This document shows positions 12,299-23,172 of a stretch of DNA of 64,000 nt, one piece after another. The stretch is from Craterostigma plantagineum (lineage: Eukaryota; Streptophyta; Magnoliopsida; Lamiales; Linderniaceae): positions 31,205 to 95,204 of the forward strand of contig JAPQWV010001338.1 of the NCBI GenBank assembly GCA_027422505.1, read 5' to 3'. Positions within the stretch are counted from its first letter, which is position 1. Each line of letters starts with the position of its first letter. Below the pieces are notes generated by a model. It was given only the letters and a program-made list of their open reading frames with translations. It ran no database searches and was not told the origin of the DNA. Both the position numbers and the translations under genes were made by a program.

Positions 12299-12564
12299 TG
12301 AAGGAGACGTTAGAACTTTTCTTGGCATCATTACTTCACTGCTCAGTTATATCATAGGTGCGTTTAAACTCTTCCTTGCACAGATAACATAATCTTTATA
12401 AGTGAGTTAATGTATAGGGATTTATTTCAAGATCTGCGAGTGCATTTGTTAGTTGGATCATATGTAAGGCAATGTGCAAATGAATATGAATATTTGTTGT
12501 CCCAACACAAAAAAAAAATGTGTAATAGCAGTAGCAGTAATGAGCAAATGATTTCTGCAGCTAA

Positions 12565-13981
12565 TCAATACAAGAGGTTGTATGCAGGCAAGTCTCTGAT
12601 CTTATGAACATCTTCTAGCGAAAGCTCTCTCTCTAACTGTGTTCTTGTCACTTGTAAAACCTCCTGAAAAAGATTTTAAATTCACCATAAAAAGTTTGAA
12701 ACTATTCCGAGATTGTAAGAACTCTATGAAGAAAGGGCAAAGGAGTGTGTAAGAACTGCTACATTGAACTCCATGTATGAGGCCTGCATTGCAAGCCACT
12801 GAGCATCCATCATTGCAAAGGCCATGCAGTAGAGTATGTCGAATGCCTCTTCATCTTCTGCAAAAAGAATCGAAGCTGATCAACCATCGATACCCCGAAA
12901 ATTCGGGCAGTGAAGGTTAATGGTTGAGTTCATCTTTGTCGTTTTACCTCCGACTAATTTAACAAAATTATGCCCGGGACGACATCTCGGTTTCTCTGCA
13001 GACGAGTAGAAAAATTGGGTCGTAATCTTTTTTTTTATATATATACGTATACAGTGAAAAGATCTGAGAAATGTAGAATCACCTAATTGCAAATCCAACA
13101 TCTGTATCAGCATAAAGGTTATGTTAATGCCAGCGACAGCGAAAGGATACTCCCATTCGGCGCGTGCTCCGACTTGTTTTAGGAGCAACCTACGAAAAGG
13201 AACCTTCAAATGTTTCTCTCTTAGTAGAAATATGATGGAAAAGAAACTGTTATTCTTTCAATCTGGAAAAAAAAAAGACAAGAAATGATCTGAAAGTACC
13301 GGGTAAGTCCTGGCGAAAAAGAGCAAATTTTCGACAGATAAGAATCCATAGCTCCTAAGGTAATTAAATAGGCCATATTACATGAAGAAGATAAAGATGA
13401 GCAGTAGAACATTTGTGTCCAAAGTACATTACGTGTTGGTTAAAGATTTTTCGGAAAGAAATGGAAGAGAACATAACGACTCACCTCAAATCAGTTGATG
13501 GGTTATGCCCTTGCCAGCCCATATCTTTCCACTGCTCAGAGATCAATCCTTTAAGCTTAATATCTGGAAAAGCAGCTTCCCACAAGTCTTGGAGAGCTTG
13601 CTAGCAAAAGCAGATAGATATATCATCACCTTTTGAGCAGTAGTTTTTCTTTTTTCTTTTTTTTTTTATGGAAGAATCACCATCATTCTTTCTGAGTACA
13701 TACCTGATGATCAGCGCGATCCTCATCGAAAGGTACTCCTAGTCTTTCTTTGAGTCTATGCAGTCTTTTTTCCTAAAAGGGTTCACAAAGGGCAATGCCA
13801 GAACATAGTTATTTCATTCTTATGAACTGTGGCATTGAGATTCATTCAGATCATAGGGAGACATGATCATTTTGTTTACCTGAATCTGAGTTAAGCTATG
13901 GTTGGGAAATCTGTCGCTTCCAAATTTTCTGTAGCTGGTTCGGCTAAATAAGCCTCCAAGGAATGCACGCGGCCCAACCAT
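12565..13981 (-). CDS. ELMO/CED-12 domain-containing protein
   Basis: Plant ELMO-domain proteins are cytosolic and thought to influence small-GTPase regulation by analogy with animal ELMO; their plant role is poorly defined. I joined eight small exons on the minus strand: 13880-13981, 13704-13772, 13485-13600, 13300-13354, 13083-13203, 12948-12995, 12763-12857, 12565-12663 (705 nt, 234 aa). Phases agree throughout. Motifs: LQDLWEAAFPDIKLKGLISE, QWKDMGWQGHNPSTDLR, YGFLSVENLLFFARTYP, AEWEYPFAVAGINITFMLIQ, MLDLQLEKPR, DEEAFDILYCMAFAMMDAQW, LAMQASYMEFN, TRTQLERELSLEDV, ending DLPAYNLLY. The least certain junction is the acceptor at 13203-13205 (ttgaag/gtt), chosen because it restores the family length. 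The start (MVGPRAFLGGLFSR) is the first in-frame Met after a probable leader intron. Confidence 0.88.
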
Positions 13982-14955
13982 AGCATTAGCTAAAAGTCAT
14001 ATGAGATCCCAGGATTGATCATAGATTAATAAGGAAAATGAAAGCTAAAGATACTTGTGAATGCATGGGAGGAGGGAATTAAACAAACGGGCAAGAGTAG
14101 AGGAAGAGAATCAATACGATCTTTACTCACTAAAGGGCTGAGGTAACTGTGTATTTTGTGAGTCTAATTATGTATGTGACCATGCTGGTTCTTCCTCTCG
14201 CCTGGTTCTGTCCCAGCATGGTTCTTTCTTCATCAGCCTAACTGACATTAAAATAACACAAAAGTTGGAAACATAAGGATAAATCCAATATAACTACGAT
14301 CATTGAGCATGTTCAAATAAAATTCGTTCGCTAAGGATCGAAAAAGTCAGAATGATAAAACAACGTGATATTCTAACATTTTTTTTTAAGGGATGATTTT
14401 CTGGAGAGAAAAGGAGAATAATATCAAATGGCAATTACGGATAATGGGGGTTCAGCCCATGATTAAAGATGATGGTTTTTTTACATATTGTTGGCTATTA
14501 TGCATAATCACGGAGAACGATACAAGAATGGTATACGGCGAGCAGAACCACACCATCAAATTACCAACTTTTCATGAAAGAGGAAAAAAAAATCTTGCAA
14601 TACCTGTCTGTGTGTGTTATCTCATGAGAAGGGTGAGAACCCTTTTCAATGATACATGGTTTGAGTGAGAAAAGCTGGAGCTTGATTTTCAGTTGGCTTC
14701 AATCAAAGAAATGACAAGAGGAAAGAGAGATATAGAAAGGTCAATGAAAGGTTATGGATTTTCGATGATGAAGAAGAAGGAGAAGAAGAATCAAGAAACG
14801 TTATGGATTATAAAAATAATATGCCTCAAATTCCTCGCGTTCGCAATGGTGGTACATGTTTAACTCTCATGACTTTACACACTCACGGTAGACGTTAGAT
14901 TTGAATATCGTGTCATAATCTCTCTTCAAAACCATCAATATTATTAGATAATAAC
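13982..14955. other. Upstream region of the ELMO gene
   Basis: Probable 5' UTR and intron material of the minus-strand ELMO gene (a donor-like gtgagtaaag on the minus strand near 14125), followed by its promoter. The open frame at 14393-14668 is low-complexity and resembles nothing I know, so it is not called as a gene. Confidence 0.35.
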
Positions 14956-15189
14956 TACTCCCTCTGTCCCTGTATGTTTTGTACATATGGGTTCGGGCAC
15001 GGTTTTTAAGAAACTGAATATTTTAATAATATAGAGGTATAAGTGTATGGGTATGACACGTCTTTTAAGAATATTTAATAGTATTATATTGATTGTGTGT
15101 GATAGTTTTTTACTAAATATGGAAATGTATAAAGATAATGGGACGCTCGATTTGGTAAATGTATAAAAGTTATCGGGATGGAGGGAGTA
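14956..15189. mobile_element. Stowaway-type MITE (Tc1/mariner)
   Basis: A 234-bp non-coding element flanked by TA. Left end TACTCCCTCTGTCCC, right end GGGATGGAGGGAGTA, matching plant Stowaway termini. Its interior phrase (ttaagaatatttaatagtat) recurs in reverse orientation near 47970, so the element at 47286-48010 belongs to the same family. Confidence 0.9.
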
Positions 15190-15341
15190 CTAAAATTCCC
15201 ATCAATAAACATCCCATTCCCAACAAAGAGAATTATAACACAATTTAGGCCCCCAAAGAAAAGCTTAGAAGCAATATATACATATATGTATATCTAAACA
15301 CAGAAGGAGAAGATTACCAGAAATTGAACAAAAAGGCATGC

Positions 15342-16721
15342 TTAGGCCTCCGCCGCACGTTCCATCATCATCATCTCTTTCCCCATAGCAACCACAACCT
15401 TCTTCAGTATAACTTCAGTCTTCTGATGAGAATTATCCACAGCTTTCGACAAAGCCTGCCATTTCTCGCCATGCTTAGGAGCCGCCGAAACGCACCTACT
15501 CATCACATCGTTTAAAGTCTTCCCATTGCCGTGCTGTAGCTCGAATTTGTAGTACAGTGCCCAAAAGTCACCAACGTCGGGCTCAATAGCAACGGCCTGG
15601 TCGAACCAAGAACGGGCCTTAACGAGTTTCCTCTCCTGCCAAAATACATTCCCCACAGCTGCAACGACGTGGGGATTATCGTCCCCACAATTCTTCAACG
15701 CGTCTCTGCTCTTAGTTCGGTCGAAGGATGATGAACCTGCATCCAAAGCTTCACCGAGTTAGGGATCGCCTAATCGACAAGCCTCCAACCACATATCCTC
15801 GCTCTTTGGACAATAGGTACAACCTCGTTGGATCAACACTCGAGCTTCCTTGATCCTACCATCGGCCTCTTCCAGCCTCGCAGCTCCGATCCAACCGTGC
15901 GGATGCTTTGGATTCGTCTGTGTTATGGACTTGAACAACAGCCTTGCCTTCTTCATATCTGATACCTCCACGCCATTAACGAGCCTCATACTCTTATTCA
16001 AATCGGTGAGATAACCCTTTGGGTCGACCACTGTCTGGCCCGAGACAGAATCAGACAACCTATCCAACTTCAGAGACAAAACGGCGTCTCTTCCTTCGCC
16101 CACTGCCGTCAAATCAGTCCCGCCCAACGCTCGACTACTGGGATCGAATGAGCTCACATGCTGTTTTTCCAGCCTAGCCTTCTCTAACAAAGTGTCGGGA
16201 ACTGGGACGAAGCTCTCAAACCTCCTCTTCTTATTCCTCGATGAATAATCGCCTATTTCAGGTATACTATCCCACTCATCGGCGGATAGAGAGTGCAATT
16301 TTTGCTTCAAATCTGCAAACTGTTCGCTGATCTTCGGATTAGAAGCTCGGTAATTTTCAACCTCCTCCTTCAACCTAGCCTCTTTACGATTTCTTCTCCT
16401 CGAACCCATCCTCTCGTCAATCGCATCCCAAACAGCGTCAGCCTCTTTATCCTCTGCATCGTAATCGCCCGTAGCAAAGAGACCAGCGTCGTTCCCCTCG
16501 AAATCATCAAACTTCTCATCGCCGTCATCCTTCAGAGCACCACCGCCAGGAGGTGGCTGACCGATCGTCCGATCAGGAAGGTACGAGGAAGCACGGGCGG
16601 GTCCAATATCAGAACGCGTCGTGAATCCCGTCGCACCACGTCCTATCCCGGCGACGTAGTTCGAAGGCGCTTCTGAATTAGCGAAATCGAGGTGGTTCTT
16701 GGACTGCACTGGGGCTATCAT
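15342..16721 (-). pseudogene. Internally deleted STA1/PRP6-like (U5 snRNP) gene copy
   Basis: STA1/PRP6 is a U4/U6.U5 tri-snRNP splicing factor of roughly 1,000 aa with many HAT repeats. This uninterrupted (intronless) copy has the PRP1/PRP6 N-terminal domain: NYVAGIGRGATGFTTRSDIG, FDDFEGNDAGLFA, DAVWDAIDERM, ISEQFADLKQKLHSLSADEW, DSIPEIGDYSSRNKKRRFES, SGQTVVDPKGYLTDLNKSM and the first HAT-like repeats, to WLEACRLGDP followed by a stop at 15759. It resumes with the extreme C-terminus (NPHVVAAVGNVFWQE, DVGDFWALYYKFELQHGN, APKHGEKWQALSKAVDNSHQ). Between them, out of frame, lies a fragment reading IPNSVKLWMQ, a piece of an early HAT repeat. So about 500-600 residues of the central HAT array are missing, as is the usual N-terminal ubiquitin-like region. 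It could be a processed or rearranged copy; expression of a short protein is possible but untested. Confidence 0.75.
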
Positions 16722-17316
16722 GGCTGCGCGCGCGCTGTTCTTCGTCGATCGTTATTTGGAACATCAACTTATTAATTAGGCCTCCTTTTATAGTGTTTTG
16801 ATTTTGAGTAAGAGATTATGGGAAAAAAAAGGAAAAATAATTCGAGAATATTTTCCATACGTTACTATCCTAAGACAATAAATCTTCATGGAATAACGTA
16901 TTCTCTAATTTATCTTGATGATTGCGTTATTCCGTACTTGATAATACACTGATTTGAGAATTGTGTGGGGATGATTTTAGCCTAGGAACGTGCATGCACA
17001 CCATCGAAGAATCCCATCAGTCTTCTACAAGTAAATGAAAAGAATCCACATGGAATTCTCGTCTACATTTATTTTGACCAATCGTGAGAGGAGACGAGAA
17101 AAATATATTAATGTTTTGACATTAATAGAATCAATTTAATTTATCAAGAATGATGCGGAGATTCCTTGGGCTAGCAAAGTTACATAACATACTATAGAAG
17201 CAAGACATTGCATTACAAGTTATTCGCACATCACAAATCCACACTAATCATGAACAATGAACATTCAATAATCACTAGTTCTTTTCACGTTGTTGACGAC
17301 TAAAGCACAAATGTGA
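16722..17316. other. Spacer between STA1-like copy and tetraspanin gene
   Basis: AT-rich spacer containing the upstream region of the STA1-like copy and the 3' UTR of the tetraspanin gene. I see no further gene or repeat. Confidence 0.45.
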
Positions 17317-18684
17317 TCATCTGCTAACCTGGCCAGGACATAAAGAAGAAAAAATCAGATCTTGGATAAAAGTAGGCGATGATAAAGATCAATCTATCCA
17401 TGTACGATAATCGTACCTTACTATTAACTCTTGCATTCCAAGCATCGTGTTTTTCTCCATATGGCTGATCGCTAACAACATAGGCTTGGGGAGGATTGTA
17501 GCTCTTCAGCAATGGCACTCGTTCAGGCAGGTACTCGTCATCGCTCTCGTAATACCTCTCTGGGTGCGGTCCTAAAGCTTTGAGAATCATAGCTAATAAC
17601 ATACTTAGACCCTGCGAAACGAAACCATCATCACCACCACAAAGTCTTACAGAATCATAGGGCTCTAGAGTTTCCAATTAGCTTCCGGTTTAAATATTTT
17701 CCCAATTATCTATGGCCCATCTATCTTCAAACGCATCATATTTCTAGCATATGAATAACCAGGCGTTAAAATTCTTATACAGCATCGTCATCAGGAGTGA
17801 ATGTTGGATGAACTCGCCTGTAATGCAACTACTGTCAATCCAATCCATTTGCATATGTCGAAGTTCTCCTTTATGAAGTGCTTTAGGTTAGCAAAATTCC
17901 CACTTGGGTCAACAGGGAAGTCCTACGATGTCATGCAACATATATTAACCTCCAAATATTGGCATTGTAAAAAAAGGATCACGCTAGTTCGAAACTCACC
18001 TCCTCCCAGTTGCGATTTACGAATACATCTGCAGTGACTGCTGCTTCTAAGACAAAAATCAGAAAGACAAGGACCATGTACTAATTCCCATTAAGGCCAA
18101 CAACGGGCGTGGAATTCATATGCTTGGGTCGTCAAGAAAATGATAAATAGAGAAACAAATTCGATCTAATAGAGGTGGTCCATGCTCGAACAAATTAGAA
18201 TGGTTGAGGTAGCAACAAGTTTTCCAATAGAGATCATAAGATTACCAGACACCATAGATATGAAACACGACACGAATTCCAACCATAACGATAACGATAC
18301 CAATAATATATGATCAGGATACAATGTAAAGGCAACATCCATTAACCGTCTCGGCTGCTATATGGCCCGAACACGTTATTACGCACAAAGCAGCCCCGAG
18401 GCCAAGCATTGTGTATATAAACCTCCAATTTGATAAAAAAAAGAACAAAAAATAAGAAGAAAAATTAACAAAATATGGTTACAGATGAAGACAAAGGTCG
18501 CTCGAAGTCGAATAATTAGAAAAAGTACATACCAGGGAATAGGGGCGATAGATGATTCATCGTGACGAAGCCAAGTTCTGAGCATCCAAAGACCGTAGAC
18601 GATCATCGCAACACCAAACATTCCCAAACCCGAATTCACCAGCTTTAGTATTGATTGCATGCAGCTGCGCGCCAAACGACCCAT
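17317..18684 (-). CDS. TET19: Tetraspanin-19-like membrane protein with a GC-AG intron
   Basis: Plant tetraspanin-like four-pass membrane protein, expected at plasma membrane or endomembranes as an organiser of protein microdomains. Six exons: 18533-18684, 18323-18422, 18000-18080, 17818-17922, 17417-17611 and a 12-nt terminal coding exon 17317-17328 (VSR-stop); 645 nt, 214 aa, the normal length. TM1: [22 protein letters not shown]2: [19 protein letters not shown], then [16 protein letters not shown]3: [19 protein letters not shown], then NRNWEE. The small loop reads [20 protein letters not shown], then [15 protein letters not shown]. The cytosolic tail is acidic/Tyr-rich ([30 protein letters not shown]). 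The intron after LQ (17816-17817) starts with GC rather than GT in a good context (CAG/GCGAGT). The frame is intact. Confidence 0.85.
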
Positions 18685-18936
18685 ATTTACTTAATTTTTG
18701 TTTCAGGTTATCAAATTGGAGAAATGTGGATCTTATTCAGCTTGGCAATCGATAAGAATCGAGGAAATCGGAGAGAAATAGCCCTAACTCGAGCAATCGG
18801 ATGACAGAGTTAGGGTTCTTGAAATCAAACGAATGAAGAAACAAATGTCAACGTTGTTGCTGTTGGTATTGGTTTTGGAGACATAGACACTACAATTTTA
18901 TACAATAATAAAAGTTAAGAAAAAACCAATATCAGA

Positions 18937-19008
18937 GTTGCTGTGGTGTAGTGGTTATCACGTTAGTCTTACACACTAAAGGTCCCCAGTTCGATCCTGG
19001 GCAGCAAC
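18937..19008 (+). tRNA. trnV-UAC: tRNA-Val (anticodon UAC)
   Basis: A 72-nt cloverleaf. The acceptor stem pairs GTTGCTG with CAGCAAC. The D arm holds GGTGTAGTGGTTATCAC. The anticodon stem TTAGT/ACTAA encloses the loop CTTACAC with anticodon TAC, and the T arm is CCCAG-TTCGATC-CTGGG. A T-rich tract follows within about 15 bp, consistent with RNA polymerase III termination, and A/B-box-like segments are present. No intron is seen. This is a nuclear-type tRNA gene. Confidence 0.93.
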
Positions 19009-19200
19009 ATTTTTGACAAACTTTTTTCTTTATCTTACATTTTTCCAAGTATACTATGAGTTATTTTATGAGTTTGATTTGTTATTGCTTGCTTCTATAA
19101 GATTGGATTACTTCGCAGTAAAATATGATATAGATGTTCGCTCCAAAGTACAATATTTGAACGTGATTCTATGAAGACGCTTATATATCAACCTCTCATA

Positions 19201-20624
19201 ATGTCACTGACAGTCACAAATTTTCGCGAATGGTTCAGATACAACAGAGAGCTATCATCGACTTCTTTGGAATTTCGCTGCATCAAGCGTGAAAGAATCG
19301 GAGAGTTATCATCGTCTTCGTTCAAATGTCGCTGCATCAAACGTGAAAGAACTTCAGAATCCCACCAGGTGTTCATTAGTTTCATCATAGAACTTGTGCA
19401 GAATTACATGGGTTTCATTAATTTCTGATTCGTTTATGGTTGTCAATGTGTCTGTTTTTTTCAATTATTCTTAAAGTGAGCTACTGTGTGGTCACTAGAG
19501 CATGCACATAAGCTGTTCGGCGATATGTTTAACCAAGAAATGACATTTGCTCGAGGAAATTCAAGATAGTGCGATTTACTGAAGATATTGCTGATTTTAA
19601 AGTGATTCATAATTCTTTTTATAGAGAATTTTAGCCAAGTTCGAATTTTTGCAAACTCAAGCAACATCCACAAACATTCTATCACCTGCTATTTCAGTTT
19701 CCTTACTCAGCAACATCAATATTTTCCAGGGTTTCTCGAATCTCAGAACAGATGTTCGACGTGATATTGGTAGCATGTGGAGCTCGATGGGTTTTTTATA
19801 TATTTACCATCCACGTCCCTTTGAGTTTCGGCGGAATTTCTGCAGCTTCAAAGATCTTGCATCAGCCCATTCTTGAACCTCAGATTCAGGTTTAAAAAAA
19901 AAGTCATATATAGATGATGACAATAAGTGGATGAGCTTTTAAGTAATCAAACCTCGGCTCTAATGAAATTCTTTCGCAGGCCTTTCTGATACTCGCAATA
20001 CAGACATTGGAGCTCGGCATTGTGCTGCTGCTGCTACGAAATTCGTCTCATTACAATATTCTCGATTTCTTTAACACGGGCAAATCTTCCCATAAAAGAA
20101 GCTGGTTTCTTTCATCAGCAGTGGGCTTCGTGCTTCTTCTTTCGCTGATCTTCACAACCTCGTACGTTGCTGACAGATTTCTCGGTCCCAAGGTGATCCA
20201 TCCATTAGTTTCTGATAAAGGAAAACTTATCCTTTTTCTTTGATACATTCGTAACGTTGTAATACATAACGTCATATAGGACATGAACAACGATCCCATT
20301 CTCAAGGAGATCCTATCGAGCGGGCCAAGCTCTGAAATAGCCTGCTTCCTCGTATACTGCGTTGTAACGCCTCTGTTAGAAGAAATTGTGTATCGAGGCT
20401 TTCTTCTTACGTCTCTCGCCTCAGACATGAGCTGGCGACGGGCGGTTATTGTCAGTTCGATTGTGTTCAGTGCATCTCATTTCTCCGGCGAGAATTTTCT
20501 GCAGCTTTTCGTCGTTGGGTTATTTCTTGGCTGCTCTTATTGTTGGTCGGGGAATTTGGGCTCGTCGATACTCTTACACTCCTTGTATAATGCTTTGATC
20601 TTGTTTTCTCTTACATCAACGTAG
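19201..20624 (+). CDS. CPBP (CAAX-type, ABI) intramembrane protease-like plastid protein, one-base frameshift
   Basis: Member of the CPBP/ABI membrane metalloprotease-like family; plant members of this group are mostly plastid-targeted. Exons: 19201-19368, 19730-19889, 19980-20192, 20280-20624. The N-terminus (MSLTVTNFREWFRYNR) is Ser/Arg-rich and looks like a transit peptide, with a near-duplicate ELSSTSLEFRCIKRER / ELSSSSFKCRCIKRER. Core motifs are EEIVYRGF (catalytic Glu pair and Arg), FSASHFSGENFLQLF (the metal-ligand His) and SILLHSLYNALIL, with several membrane segments (WFLSSAVGFVLLLSLIFTTS). In exon 2, LRTDVRRDIGSMWSSMG and FYIFTIHVPLSFGGIS lie in different frames, explained by one extra T in a six-T run near 19792. 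The exon total is one over a multiple of three. Corrected length would be about 294 aa. Exon 2 is inferred from phase and similarity. Confidence 0.8.
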
Positions 20625-20983
20625 CTAATTTTTGTATGTTTTCATGTTACTTTCTTTTTTTTTCCTTAATTTTTCAATGTATACAACACCGATGAATAAT
20701 TCAATACCACCACCTTATATTTAAAAAATGAAGGGCCAAAAAAAATCCCAAGAATGCGATTAAAATTTCAAAGTTATCCAATATCTTCTAAGCGACAACG
20801 TCAGCCTACATTACAATATTACATTACTGTTAGAATACCAAAATAGTAATAATAAATAAATAAATGCACAGAGAAAAAGAAAAGGATGCTCCTTTCCCCT
20901 CCAAAGTCCACCTTGTTGAGCCGTAAAGCCCCACTCTTGTTTCACCGCCAGCATAAAGCTCCTAGCAAAGCTTAATCCGTCGC
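20625..20983. other. Spacer and 3' UTR after CPBP gene
   Basis: AT-rich. It contains the CPBP 3' UTR and the upstream region of the DTW gene, which starts 359 bp downstream on the same strand. No other feature seen. Confidence 0.4.
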
Positions 20984-22723
20984 ATGGGCACAATCCCAAA
21001 GTCCCAATCATCAATGGTTCAAGAAGAAATTGCATCGCCAATCAGTGTCCAAGAATGGCAAGGTTGGGGCACAATGTCCCCCGTGCCGTCAATGGTTGTC
21101 CAAGTCATTCAAGAATTGAAGCTTTTGGAGAAACAGATTGATTCCCAGATGACATTCGGTGGCAACCACGGAAAGTTATCGGTGAAATGATTGATCTTTT
21201 ATCAAACATTTACCTTTGAGATTGATCTCTATCAAGGGGCCTGAAAAACTCAACTTTTCTTTAATTCTTTCATATTGCTGAGAGTATTGCTGTGTGTCTT
21301 GTTCTTTTAACCAGTAGCTGTTGATTCTTAGCTGGGGTTTTTGTTAAAGTTTGATTTCAATTTTCAGGGAGAATTCAAGGTGCAAGAGGACAAAAGCATA
21401 GAGCTAAATATGCATCTTTAGTAGGTAATGAAGAAAAAATCCAATTTTTTTCAGCTCGACAGATAGCATGTCGGCTACTTGGAAGTCGAGGTTATCTTTG
21501 CCAAAAGGTGCTCATGAACATAACTTCTTTGTCATCCATGTTTGATATTGGATGTATGCTTCGATTTTCCTTATATGGTCCTTCTCTTTTTCCAATTATC
21601 TTACAGTGCTGGCTTCCAATGGAAGATTGCATGTGTTCGAGGCTTACGATGTTTCCCCTGTGGAATCGTGTGCGTTTCTGGTTGTATATGCATCCAAAGG
21701 TACTTACTTCTCTTAGGTGTTGATTTTAGAAACTTTCTGTTATTTCGTTGCGATTATTTCGACAGAAAAAGGGTTCGATTTGCAGGATTTTTTAAGACAG
21801 AACAATACAGGTAAGTTACTGTGGCAAATCTTTGGCCTTCAAGCTGCAACATTGTGTCTATTTGGAATTACAGAGCATGAAAGATAATGTGGGATGAATT
21901 TAATCGAGCAGGTAATTACCGATGATGTCAAGATTGATAATTACGCCTTTATGATATAACTTAGATTATTTTCAGGTAGAGACAATGTATGGTGCCTTTA
22001 TCCAAGCAACGGGGAAGAAGGTACACAGTCCATTAAGGATGGTATTAGCTGCAAAATTTCCACAAACATCGAAAGCCAATCAATCCCTGTAATATTTCAA
22101 TCTTAAATCTACACATAATGCTATGTCTTGAGACACAAAAGCATGTAGAAAGTGTTGTATGTCTTGTAATATCTGCGTAGGAGAGTGGAAAACAAACCAT
22201 GCACTTCATTCTGATCGATGGTACTTGGAGCAATTCAAGTGCAATGTTCAGGCGTTTGCAGGTAGTTTTTCTTGACGGAATCCCACCTTTTCAAATACAT
22301 AGGAAATATCTCATTCAGAAGAATAGTAATCTCCGAGTATATGCAGGACCAAGCTGAATTAATATGGGGTGGGAAGGGACTTTCGTGCCTATCATTGAAC
22401 AATGGCGTTTCGTCGATGCATAAACTGAGGTATAATTTGTTTAGTAGAACACATATATTGCTCATAATCACAAGTAAATATGATTTGATTTTGATCGTAT
22501 TAGGCCTCAACCATCGTGGGATCGAACGTGTACAGCAGCTGCAGCGATGGGCTTACTCTGCGAACTCCATCAAATACCAGAGTTTAGTTGCTTTGAGTTA
22601 GACAAACAAGCCGAAGCTATTGAGATGGGATTAGAGGTTCTGTTAGAATCACTTACTTCTCGGAGGCTAAGGATGGGAAGATCCATCTCTCGTAAAGAAA
22701 GGCACAACACCGATATCTGCTAG
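20984..22723 (+). CDS. DTW-domain protein (tRNA-uridine aminocarboxypropyltransferase-like), two one-base frameshifts
   Basis: DTW/TDD proteins transfer the aminocarboxypropyl group of SAM to uridine, forming acp3U in tRNA. Eight exons: 20984-21181, 21368-21507, 21607-21699, 21786-21911, 21976-22088, 22181-22261, 22347-22429, 22504-22723. The substrate/metal region has QIACRLLGSRGYLCQKCWLP then MEDCMC (the C-x2-C/C-x-C zinc-type cluster). The name-giving motif appears as LIDGTWSNSSAMFRRL (DGTW), followed by MHKLRPQPSWDRTCTAAAA. The end RLRMGRSISRKERHNTDIC is family-typical. Two places lose frame: after VQEDK (about 21397; missing base before HRAKYASLVG) and after GITEHE (about 21884; missing base before IMWDEFNRAG). 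Adding the two bases makes 351 codons plus stop. The strong conservation around both breaks argues for sequence error or very recent damage. Confidence 0.82.
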
Positions 22724-23172
22724 TAATCACTTAGCGTTATACTAAAGCACCTAACTTGCTCTTATAAACAGAAGAACAGTTTTGCTGAAAACAAGTGGCA
22801 GTTCTTGAAAACCTCTCTGTTTCTAGCTGGGTTATTGCTGAAAAGGATTAATTGGTGAGATCAATACTGAAGGAATCTTTGTTTTTGTTGAATTGTATGT
22901 TCGTTCATAGTATTTGGCTACGAGGTTTATTTCAAACTGTTGTATTGCATGTTTGGATGAGATCAAAAGACAAAAGCACTTCTTGCATTGCCATTCATTT
23001 CCATATTCCTTTCTCACCAGAAGTTAAACGAATCCCTCCTATAATCATGGAAAAATAAGACATCATTAAGAAAAACACAATTACATACAAAAAAAGGTCC
23101 CAACAATTTGGAGACTAAACTTGGGATCATTCCTATCTCCCCTGAGGAAGAAGACGACGAAGAAAACAATCA
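22724..23172. other. Spacer between DTW and LORELEI-like genes
   Basis: DTW 3' UTR and promoter of the next gene. Only short random frames; nothing else supported. Confidence 0.4.

Noticed and set aside
12410..12607. Small plus-strand frame between the formiminotransferase and ELMO genes
   Set aside because: Overlaps the last ELMO exon on the other strand and has no recognisable domain; probably UTR.
14393..14668. 91-aa plus-strand frame
   Set aside because: No domain, weak composition, lies in the upstream region of the ELMO gene; not supported as a gene.
18230..18310. Extra hydrophobic exon between tetraspanin exons 2 and 3
   Set aside because: A frame with membrane-like sequence exists on the minus strand, but skipping it gives the expected family length and matching phases.
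22045..22601. Frames overlapping the DTW exons in other frames
   Set aside because: Shadows of introns and exons; the DTW exon chain explains the region.
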